From JACDAN01 sp035707105 (GTDB taxonomy: Bacteria; Actinomycetota; Thermoleophilia; Gaiellales; Gaiellaceae): 64,000 bases of DNA. Position numbers and translations under genes: made by a program. Of the stretch, positions 1-8,477 are shown piece by piece. Location of the stretch: assembly GCA_035707105.1 (NCBI GenBank), contig DASSUI010000051.1, positions 73,060-137,059 on the forward strand. The letters run 5' to 3'. Below the pieces are notes generated by a model. The model worked only from the letters and a program-made list of their open reading frames with translations. It had not been told where the DNA came from and did not search any database. Position 1 is the first letter of the stretch. Every line of letters begins with the position of its first letter.

Positions 1-840
1 GCGCTCGGCGCCGTGCTCGTGACCTCGGGGCTCGTGCTCTTCGTCTACGCGATGTCGGAAGCCCCCGACGCCGGCTGGAGCTCGGCGCAGACGATCGGGC
101 TGACGGCCGTCGCGGTCGTGCTAGTCGCGGCGTTCTTCTGGTGGGAGGCGCGCACGCAGGCGCCGCTCGTGCCCCTCGGCCTGTTCCGTATCCGTCCAGT
201 GTTCGTGGCCAACACGGTCGGCGCGCTGCTCGGCGCGACCCTCTTCGGCGGGTTCTTCCTCCTCACGCTCTACATGCAGGGCGTCCTCGGCTACTCGCCG
301 CTCGAGGCGGGCTTCGCCTTCCTCGCCACCGCCGGGATGACGATCCCCGGAGCCGCCGTCGCGCAGGCCGTCGCCACCCGCGCGGGCGTCAAGCCCGTCA
401 TGGTGCTCGGGACGACGCTGCTCGCCTTCGCCTACATCTGGTACACGCAGCTGCCCTTCGACGGGACGTACTGGACGAACCTGTTCGTCCCGTTCTTCCT
501 CAGCGGCTTCGGGCTGGCCTGCATCTTCATCCCCATGTCGCTCGCGGCGCTGTCCGGTGTCCCGGATCGGATCGCCGGCGTCGCGTCGGGGCTCCTGAAC
601 ACCTCGCAGCAGCTGGGAGGCGCCGTCGGCGTTGCGCTCATCTCGACGGTCTCGAACCAGCACGCAGAGTCGCTCGCCGACGGCGGGCAGCCGACGCTGG
701 AGGACATCACGGGCGGCTACCGGTGGGGCTTCGCCGTCGCCGCCGTCTTCGCGCTCGGCGCCTTCGGCGTCGCCGTCGCGGTCCTCAGGCGGTCGGACGT
801 CCCGGCCGCGGCGATGCAGCAGCACGCGCCGGCCGGCTGA
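1..840 (+). CDS. MFS drug exporter, DHA2 (14-TM) type, C-terminal part; 5' end outside window
   Basis: The reading frame is open from base 1, so the start lies upstream of the window. The visible 279 residues are hydrophobic with about seven membrane segments. A glycine-rich stretch near residue 200 (GLLNTSQQLGGAVG) is typical of the EmrB/QacA DHA2 drug:H+ antiporters. The tail after the last helix is short and hydrophilic (RRSDVPAAAMQQHAPAG). By family it would export hydrophobic compounds from the cytoplasmic membrane using the proton gradient; the substrate cannot be read from sequence. The next gene begins about 60 bases downstream on the same strand and need not be co-transcribed. Confidence 0.85.
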   Translation, partial: ALGAVLVTSGLVLFVYAMSEAPDAGWSSAQTIGLTAVAVVLVAAFFWWEARTQAPLVPLGLFRIRPVFVANTVGALLGATLFGGFFLLTLYMQGVLGYSPLEAGFAFLATAGMTIPGAAVAQAVATRAGVKPVMVLGTTLLAFAYIWYTQLPFDGTYWTNLFVPFFLSGFGLACIFIPMSLAALSGVPDRIAGVASGLLNTSQQLGGAVGVALISTVSNQHAESLADGGQPTLEDITGGYRWGFAVAAVFALGAFGVAVAVLRRSDVPAAAMQQHAPAG

Positions 841-901
841 CGTAAACGCCGCCGGCCCCGACCGGCTGTTCCCCGTCCCCTCGCTGATGGATCATGGGTG
901 C

Positions 902-2803
902 GTGACGAGGCAGCGCTACCTGCTCTCGTTGGTGTTGCTGGCGGCGGCCTACCTCGGCCTCGCGAAGATCGGGATCGAGCTCCCGGCGGCCCGCGGCGTC
1001 ATCACGCCGGTCTGGGCTCCGACGGGCATCGCGATCGCCGCGCTCTTCCTCGGCGGCACCCGGCTCTGGCCGGCGGTCGCGGCCGGCGCCTTCCTCGCGA
1101 ACGCCACGAGCGGGGCGGATCTCCCGGTCGCAGCCCTGATCGCCGTCGGCAACACGCTCGAGGCGGTCGTCGGCAGCGTCCTCCTCCGGCGGCTGGGCCT
1201 CCACCCTGTGCTGGATCGCGTCCGCGACGTCCTGGCGCTCATCCTCGCCGGCTGCATGCTCGCCCCCCTCGTCGCGGCGACGAACGGCGTCACCGCCCTC
1301 TGGGTGGCCGGAGACGTCTCGGGCGCGGACTACGGCTCGCGGTGGCTCCTCTGGTGGATCGGGGACGCAATGGGCGCGCTGATCGTCGCCCCGCTCGTCC
1401 TCGTCTGGTCGACGCGACCCGACCGGCGGCTTCCCCGCGCCCGCATCGTCGAAGGGCTGGCGGTCCTCGGCCTCGTCGCCGGACTCAGCTGCCTCGTGTT
1501 CCTCGCGGGGTACTGGCGCTACCCACACCTGCTCTTTCCGGTCCTGATTCTCGCGACCTTGCGGTTTGGACAGATCGGGGCGGTGACCGGGAGCTTCGCC
1601 GTCACCGCCCTCGCGGTCGCCGGTGCCGTCGACGGCTCGACGCCGATCGCCGAGCGGAGCACGACCGAGGTCGTCCAGATCCTCGAGGGGCTCCTCGGCA
1701 GCGTCGCGATCTCGCTGCTCGTCCTGGGCGCCGTCCTGGCCGAGCGGGCGACGGCGGACCGCCGGGCCGCGCAGGCGGCGGCGGGCCTGAACGAGGCGCA
1801 GGCGCTGGCGCACCTCGGCAGCTGGACATGGGACATCGTGTCCGACCGCGTGACCTGGTCGGACGAGCTCTACCGGATCTACGGCCTGGAACCCGGCGCA
1901 ACCGAGGTCAGCTTCGAGGCATATCTCGACCGCGTCCATCCTGACGACCGGACGTCCGTCCGCAAGCGCGTCGAGCGCGCCTACGCGGACCAGAAGCCGT
2001 TCGTGTTCCAGCACCGGCTCGTCCTCTCCGACGGAGCCGTTCGGTGGTCACTGGCGCGGGGCCGCGTCGTCACCGACGAGCGCGGCGATCCGATCCGGAT
2101 GGTCGGGACCGCCCAGGACATCACCGAGCGGAAGCGGCTCGACGAGCTGCGGGACTCGATCCTCGCGACCGTCTCCCACGAGCTCCGCACGCCGCTCACC
2201 GCAATCCTCGGCTTCTCGCTCACGCTGCAGGAGCGAGGCGAGGAGCTCGACGCGCGGCTCCGAAAGGAGATCGCCGGCCACCTGGCCACCCAGGCGAAGA
2301 AGCTCGACCGGCTCCTCTCCGACCTGCTCGACCTCGACCGCCTCCGCCTCGGTCACACGGTTCCGACCTTCGCCGAGACGGATCTCGCGCACCTCGTCAG
2401 GCACGTGGCGGTCGGCTTCGACTCCGACCAGAGGATCCAGATCGACGTCGTCCCGGTCATCGTTGAGGCCGACGGGCCGAAGCTCGAGCGTGTCGTCGAG
2501 AACCTGATTGCGAACGCCCTCAAGCACACGCCGCCGGACACCCAGATCCGCGTCTGGGTCCGGCCCGACGACGGCGGAGCCCTCATCGGCGTCGACGACC
2601 GCGGCCGGGGGGTGGAGCCGGAGGATCGCGAGGCGATCTTCGAGGCGTTCCGGCGCGGCGCGGTCACCCACAGCCCCGGCACGGGGATCGGTCTCTCGCT
2701 GGTCTCGCAGTTCGCGGCCCTCCACGGCGGCCGCGCCTGGGTCGAGGACGGGAACGCGGGAGGGGCCTCCTTCCGCGTCTTCCTCCCCTCGCGCCACGGG
2801 TGA
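902..2803 (+). CDS. Membrane sensor histidine kinase, MASE1-PAS-HisKA-HATPase
   Basis: The 633-residue protein starts with about 285 residues of multi-helix membrane domain of the MASE1 type. A PAS domain follows at roughly 300-415 (SWTWDIVSDRVTW). The phospho-acceptor His is about residue 426 in VSHELRTPL. The ATPase domain has an N box (ENLIANALKH) and G boxes (DRGRG, GTGIGLSL). It should autophosphorylate and signal to a response regulator, but none is encoded nearby, so it is an orphan kinase. Start choice: GTG at 902 fits the beginning of the first helix; an in-frame ATG at 887 is an alternative. Neither has a clear Shine-Dalgarno. The signal sensed is unknown. Confidence 0.85.
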   Translation: MTRQRYLLSLVLLAAAYLGLAKIGIELPAARGVITPVWAPTGIAIAALFLGGTRLWPAVAAGAFLANATSGADLPVAALIAVGNTLEAVVGSVLLRRLGLHPVLDRVRDVLALILAGCMLAPLVAATNGVTALWVAGDVSGADYGSRWLLWWIGDAMGALIVAPLVLVWSTRPDRRLPRARIVEGLAVLGLVAGLSCLVFLAGYWRYPHLLFPVLILATLRFGQIGAVTGSFAVTALAVAGAVDGSTPIAERSTTEVVQILEGLLGSVAISLLVLGAVLAERATADRRAAQAAAGLNEAQALAHLGSWTWDIVSDRVTWSDELYRIYGLEPGATEVSFEAYLDRVHPDDRTSVRKRVERAYADQKPFVFQHRLVLSDGAVRWSLARGRVVTDERGDPIRMVGTAQDITERKRLDELRDSILATVSHELRTPLTAILGFSLTLQERGEELDARLRKEIAGHLATQAKKLDRLLSDLLDLDRLRLGHTVPTFAETDLAHLVRHVAVGFDSDQRIQIDVVPVIVEADGPKLERVVENLIANALKHTPPDTQIRVWVRPDDGGALIGVDDRGRGVEPEDREAIFEAFRRGAVTHSPGTGIGLSLVSQFAALHGGRAWVEDGNAGGASFRVFLPSRHG

Positions 2804-2819
2804 AGCCGCCGCCTACCCC

Positions 2820-4340
2820 TCAAGCCTGGCGGCGACGGGCGTCCTCCACGAGCTTCGCAGGCGCGACCTCGGCGTAGGCGTCCTCGAGGAGCCCCGCGAG
2901 CTCGTCCCAGAAGAGCCCGCGGTCGAGCCGCACGCCGAGCCAGCCGCGGTGGCCCACGTACGGCGGGCGGAAGAAGCGCGCCGGATCCGCCTCGGTGAGC
3001 ATCTGCTGCATGCCGTCCTCCGCCGCGCACCACAGGGCGAAGCGCCCGTCGCCGTGGTGGTCATCCAGGACCATCGCGAACGACCGCTTCCCGCGTACGA
3101 AGAATGTCGGATGGCCGTGGCTCAGACGCTCGCTCGACTCGGGCAGCGAGAGGCAGAGCTCCCGGATCCGGTCGAGGATCCGCTCGCGCTCTCGCACCGA
3201 GGGCCGCCGCGCCACGGAGCCAGCGTACGACGCGACGGCGCGCCCCCGGGAGAAGCGGGCGAACGCAGCAAGGGCCACCCTTCCCGCGAGCACCTCCGAG
3301 GAGACGCCGACGCCGCGCGCGCTGTAGGTCAGCACGACGGCGACGAAGCTGCCGCCGCGCCAGAAGGCGAGACCGCCGTCGTGCCGCGCGCGCGTGATCC
3401 AGCCGGGCTTGTTCAGGACCGTCACCCCGGTGCCGCCGAGGTCGCGCTCGAGGTACCCGGGCCGCGAGTGCGCGAGCAGGTACAGGAGGTACTTCGCCTC
3501 GCCGGGGACGACGCCGCCGAGCCGCGCCAGCTTCCCGCTCCCCTCCGCGGCCTGGTGAAGGAACCGGAGCAGCCGGGCGAAGTCCCATGCGCTCGTCCGC
3601 TTCCCGACGAAGCGCGGCTGGGAGTCGGCACGGAGCGGGATCCTGCCCGACGGGACGATGTAGCCGCCGTACATCTCCGTGTCGGTCAGACCGAGCGCCC
3701 GGAACGTCGCGTTCACGCGTGCCGAGCCGCCGGAGGTCGAACCGCCGAGCCAGATCAGGAGGTCGTTCGCCGCCTTGTCGTCCGACGGCACGATCGCCTT
3801 GCGGAGCAGCCGGTCGAGCCGGCTCCCGGCGGGCGGACGGCCGCGAAGCGCGCGCAGGATCTCGATCGCGATGCCCACCTTCAGCGTCGACGCGGCCGGG
3901 AACTCCGCCCGCGCGTTCCACGCCGCCCCCGCGCCCGTGCGGAGATCCTGGACGAAGATCGCGCAGGTGCCGGGGAACCGCGCGGCGAGTGCCCGGATCT
4001 CGCGCGCGAGCTGCGCGTCCTCGACGCTCCTCCGCGGCGGCCCCCGCGGCTCGGCCGACCGGGGCAGCCCGAAGATGGGCCCAACGCTCGTCGCCCGTCT
4101 TCGGCCCGACCCGTAGACCGCGGTCACGGTCAGCCGGAGGTCCCGCTGCGGGAGCTCGACATGGAAGTCGAACGTGCTTCGGCGGACGAGGTCCCGCTTC
4201 GCCACCACCCGCCCGTCCACGCTGACGAGCAGCATCCGGGCCTCGGGGCTCACCCGACCGGCGATCCGGCCGAAGGAGACCTCGTACGGCGCCGGCGTGA
4301 CGAGCATCGGCGCCGGGGCGGGAACGGCGAGCGCCGGCAC
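2820..4340 (-). CDS. Beta-lactamase-like serine hydrolase fused to a YjbR/MmcQ domain
   Basis: This 506-residue ORF looks like three parts. Residues 20-95 form a beta-rich, Ig-like segment. Residues 105-365 resemble class A beta-lactamase/transpeptidase-like serine hydrolases, with an S-x-x-K motif at 151-154 (STLK), an SDD triplet at 186-188 in the SDN position, and NKPGW at 310-314 where the KTG box would be. Residues 382-505 match the MmcQ/YjbR DNA-binding-like fold (LSHGHPTFFVRGKRSFAM). No stop separates the last two parts. A GTG at 3215 (V376) could be an internal start for a separate YjbR-like protein. The altered SDN and KTG boxes argue against a drug-hydrolysing enzyme. The start is GTG with no convincing signal peptide, which is odd for a beta-lactamase fold. 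Confidence 0.75.
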   Translation of the reverse strand: MPALAVPAPAPMLVTPAPYEVSFGRIAGRVSPEARMLLVSVDGRVVAKRDLVRRSTFDFHVELPQRDLRLTVTAVYGSGRRRATSVGPIFGLPRSAEPRGPPRRSVEDAQLAREIRALAARFPGTCAIFVQDLRTGAGAAWNARAEFPAASTLKVGIAIEILRALRGRPPAGSRLDRLLRKAIVPSDDKAANDLLIWLGGSTSGGSARVNATFRALGLTDTEMYGGYIVPSGRIPLRADSQPRFVGKRTSAWDFARLLRFLHQAAEGSGKLARLGGVVPGEAKYLLYLLAHSRPGYLERDLGGTGVTVLNKPGWITRARHDGGLAFWRGGSFVAVVLTYSARGVGVSSEVLAGRVALAAFARFSRGRAVASYAGSVARRPSVRERERILDRIRELCLSLPESSERLSHGHPTFFVRGKRSFAMVLDDHHGDGRFALWCAAEDGMQQMLTEADPARFFRPPYVGHRGWLGVRLDRGLFWDELAGLLEDAYAEVAPAKLVEDARRRQA

Positions 4341-5231
4341 GGTCAGAATTCTCGCGGCGTTAGCGTTCGTCCGTGGCGTCCCTCCACCTCGGCCTGATCC
4401 TCCCGAACTACGGCGACGCCCTCGACGCCGAGCGACTCGCGTCTGCCGCGGTCACCGCCGAGGCGTCGGGCTTCGACTCCGGCTGGGTGACCGACCACCT
4501 CGTCGTTCCGCCCGAGCACGCACCGATCTACGGGACGATCGCCGAGCCGCTCGTCTCGCTCGGCTTCCTCGCCGGGCACACCGAGCGGCTCGAGCTCGGC
4601 GTGTCGGCGCTCGTCGTCCCGCAGCGAAACCCGCTCGTGGTCCTCAAGCAGCTGACGACGCTCGACTTCCTCTCGGGCGGACGGATCGTCACCGCCGTCG
4701 CCGCCGGCTGGATGGAAGGCGAGTTCGAGCTCCTCGGCGCCGACTTCGCGAGCCGCGGCCGGAGGCTGAACGAGTGGCTCCGGCTCGCGCAGTCGGCGTT
4801 CGAGCAGATGCCCGGGCCGATCGACGAGGCCGGAGGCTGGCTGGCGCCGGCGCTCGTTCGGCCGGGCGGCCCCGAGCTCTGGGTCGCAGGCGTGTCGCGC
4901 GCGACGATCCGGCGGGCGGCGCTCACCGGGGTCTGGCATCCGGTCGCCCTGCCGCCGGACGAGCTGCGGGCGATGGCGGAGGAGTTCCGCCGGCGCCGGC
5001 CGGACGGGCGCGTGATCCTCCGGATCGGTGTCTACCTCGTTGACGAGCCCGCGGACGGTACGGACGAGCGCGGCAGGCACGCCGTCACCGGGCCGCCGGA
5101 CTGGGTCGCCGAGCGCCTCGCCGAGTACGTGGACGCCGGTTGCGACGGCTTCGTCGTGAACCTCGACCACGCGGCGCCCGGGCTGGAGGATCGGATCCGG
5201 CGCTTCGCCGAGGACGTCGTGCCGATCCTGC

Positions 5232-6263
<1,032 letters not shown>

Positions 6264-6416
6264 GAGGCCTCGCGATCGGGCGTCGTCCGCGCCGTGCACC
6301 GCAGCCAGCACGAGGCTGAATACGGCGCGGACGCGCCGCGTGGACCCGATCGAACCTCTCCCCTCGTCCGTACCTGCGTGGATTGTGACGCCGCGTCGCT
6401 CATTTCGGAAGAGGGC

Positions 6417-7361
6417 TCAGCGTGCCAGCGGGACGATGAACCGGCGGTAGGCGGCGCGGCTTCGAGGCTTCGAGCCGATGTCGTACGGGCCGCCGGCCGG
6501 GCCGTTGAAGAAGCTGATGAAGCGGACGCGGCGGTGGCGGCGCACGAACGTCGCGAAGGCCCGGACGTAGCGCGGGTCGTCGACGGACAGCCCCCACTCC
6601 GGGAACATGAACGGCGTCCGCGGAAACGCCCGGTAGAGCTCCTGCGTGCGGTGGAACGCGTACCCGCCGCCGGTGTCGTAGTAGTTGTTCCCGTACGCGT
6701 CGACGTAGCGCCGGCCCGGGAAGTACTCGCGGAAGTGGTTGCCCGGGATGTTTGGGACGCCGACGGCGAGCGGGTTCCAGACGACGGTGAGCCGGGAAGC
6801 AGGGCTCGGCGGGACGTCCGTCCGCACGCCGGGCATCCCCAGCGCCTGCAGCTGGCTCGACAGCTGCTGCGCCGTGCCGCCGTGCATGAGGACGTAGATC
6901 CGCTGGAAGGCTTTCCGGTACCAGCGCGCCGAGTGGGCGGCGCCCCGCCTCCCGCCGTTGGGCGTGAAGGCGCAGTACGGGTTCTTCGAGTTGTTCATCT
7001 CGGCAAGCGGCCTGACGATCGCAGGCTTACCCGAGTCGGCGATCGCCTGTGCGAGCCCGATCAGGTGGGCGTCGCCCTTGCCGAGCGCGATCGCGCTCGG
7101 CGTCAGCGTCCGGCCCCGTCCCTCGGGGTGCAGCGCGATGTGCGGGCGGGCGCCGAGCCGGTCGAGGAAGAACCGGTACGACGAGCCCCATGTCCGCCCC
7201 TGGTCCCAGCCGAGGAAGACGAGGCCCGACTCGGTCCGCTGGCCGGTCAGCCGGTCGAAGCGCCCGGTGTCGCCGTACGCCCCGATCGAGACGGCCGCCT
7301 GTCCCCCGACAGGAAGGGCGGCCGCGACGAGGAGCGCACAGATGACGGCGCGCAGACCCAC
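6417..7361 (-). CDS. Secreted GH26-like glycoside hydrolase
   Basis: The 314-residue protein begins with a short signal peptide (GLRAVICALLVAAALPVGGQA). The mature part has GH26-like (beta-mannanase superfamily) features. RPLAEMNN at about residue 120 resembles the acid/base Glu motif, and FMFPEWGLS at about 255 resembles the nucleophile Glu followed by Trp-Gly. A tyrosine-rich stretch (YVDAYGNNYYDTGGGYAF) lies between them. It probably acts outside the membrane on a polysaccharide; the substrate cannot be read. It is divergent from rlmN and shows no obvious operon partner. Confidence 0.7.
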   Translation of the reverse strand: MGLRAVICALLVAAALPVGGQAAVSIGAYGDTGRFDRLTGQRTESGLVFLGWDQGRTWGSSYRFFLDRLGARPHIALHPEGRGRTLTPSAIALGKGDAHLIGLAQAIADSGKPAIVRPLAEMNNSKNPYCAFTPNGGRRGAAHSARWYRKAFQRIYVLMHGGTAQQLSSQLQALGMPGVRTDVPPSPASRLTVVWNPLAVGVPNIPGNHFREYFPGRRYVDAYGNNYYDTGGGYAFHRTQELYRAFPRTPFMFPEWGLSVDDPRYVRAFATFVRRHRRVRFISFFNGPAGGPYDIGSKPRSRAAYRRFIVPLAR

Positions 7362-7444
7362 GACGGGAACCGTAACGCGTGCGGCGCGTGCCGACCGTAC
7401 GCGCCTCGCTGCTGCGCGCGAAGCCCGCCGCTACCGTCCCGGGC

Positions 7445-8425
7445 GTGGACATGGCGGTGCTCGAGCGCGTTCTCGCCGAGGCCGGCGAGCCTCCCTTCCG
7501 CGCCCGCCAGGTGTGGGAGTGGGCCGCGCGCGGCGCCGGCGGCTACGACGAGATGACGAACGTGCCCCGCGCGCTGCGTTCACGGCTCGAGGAATCTCTG
7601 CCGTTCTCTTCGCTCGCGGTCGAGCACGAGGCCAAGGCGTCGGACGGGACCGTGAAGGCGCTCTTCCGCACGACCGACGGCCACCCCGTCGAGGCGGTGC
7701 TGATGCGCTACCGGGACGGGCGGCGGTCCGTGTGCGTCTCGTCCCAGTCCGGCTGCCCACTCACCTGCACCTTCTGCGCGACCGGGCAGATGCGGTTCGG
7801 GCGCAACCTCGCCGCGTCGGAGATCCTCGACCAGGTCCTCCACTTCCGCCGCGTCGAGCCGGTGAACCACCTCGTCTTCATGGGGATGGGCGAGCCGTTC
7901 CTCAACTACGACGAGGTCGTCGCCGCCGCCCGCCGCCTGCCGGACGTCGGGATCACGCACCGGCGGACGACGATCTCCACGGTCGGCTGGCTGCCCGGCC
8001 TCCGCCGGTTCGTCGACGAGGTGGAGGAGCCGGTCCGCCTCGCGCTCTCCCTGCACGCCGCCGAGCCGGGCCTCCGCTCCTCGCTGATGCCCGTGAACGA
8101 CCGCTATCCCCTACCGTCCGTGCTGGACGAGTGCCGGCGCTACTTCGAGCTCAGGAGGCGGAAGGTCTTCGTCGAGTACGTGATGCTCGGTGGCGTCAAC
8201 GACTCGCCCGACCACGCTCGCGAGCTCGCCGCCCTGCTCGACCGCGAGGTGTTCAAGGTCAACCTGATCCCCTACAACCCCACGGGCATGTACGACGGCT
8301 CCTCGCGCGACGCGATCGCCGCGTTCAAGCGGGTGCTCGACGGGGCGCGGATCCCGTCGACGGTGCGCCTCACCCGCGGCCGCGACATCGCTGCCGCCTG
8401 CGGCCAGCTCGCCGCGACGCGTTAG
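7445..8425 (+). CDS. rlmN: 23S rRNA (adenine-2503-C2)-methyltransferase, radical SAM
   Basis: RlmN methylates C2 of A2503 in 23S rRNA, and A37 of some tRNAs, by a radical SAM, methyl-cysteine mechanism. The 4Fe-4S motif CxxxCxxC is CPLTCTFC. The GMGEP block (FMGMGEPFLNY) and the C-terminal catalytic Cys in RGRDIAAACGQLA are both present, so the enzyme should be active. The family N terminus (GEPPFRARQVWEWAARG) is intact. The frame is open from a GTG at 7379, but GTG 7445 leaves more room for a promoter against the divergent GH26-like gene, so it is preferred. A strong palindrome follows the stop. Confidence 0.93.
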   Translation: MDMAVLERVLAEAGEPPFRARQVWEWAARGAGGYDEMTNVPRALRSRLEESLPFSSLAVEHEAKASDGTVKALFRTTDGHPVEAVLMRYRDGRRSVCVSSQSGCPLTCTFCATGQMRFGRNLAASEILDQVLHFRRVEPVNHLVFMGMGEPFLNYDEVVAAARRLPDVGITHRRTTISTVGWLPGLRRFVDEVEEPVRLALSLHAAEPGLRSSLMPVNDRYPLPSVLDECRRYFELRRRKVFVEYVMLGGVNDSPDHARELAALLDREVFKVNLIPYNPTGMYDGSSRDAIAAFKRVLDGARIPSTVRLTRGRDIAAACGQLAATR

Positions 8426-8435
8426 TCGGCCCTTT

Positions 8436-8473
8436 AGAGGGGTGGGCGCCGGCGCGCCGGCGCCCACCCCTCT
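8436..8473. terminator. Perfect 38-bp palindrome, likely bidirectional terminator
   Basis: Each 19-base half is the exact reverse complement of the other (AGAGGGGTGGGCGCCGGCG and its complement), with no spacer. It lies between the stops of rlmN (8425, plus) and the gamma-glutamyltransferase gene (8478, minus). That position suits a shared terminator for convergent genes. There is no strong U-tract on either side, so it may act by structure alone. Confidence 0.75.
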
Positions 8474-8477
8474 CCGC

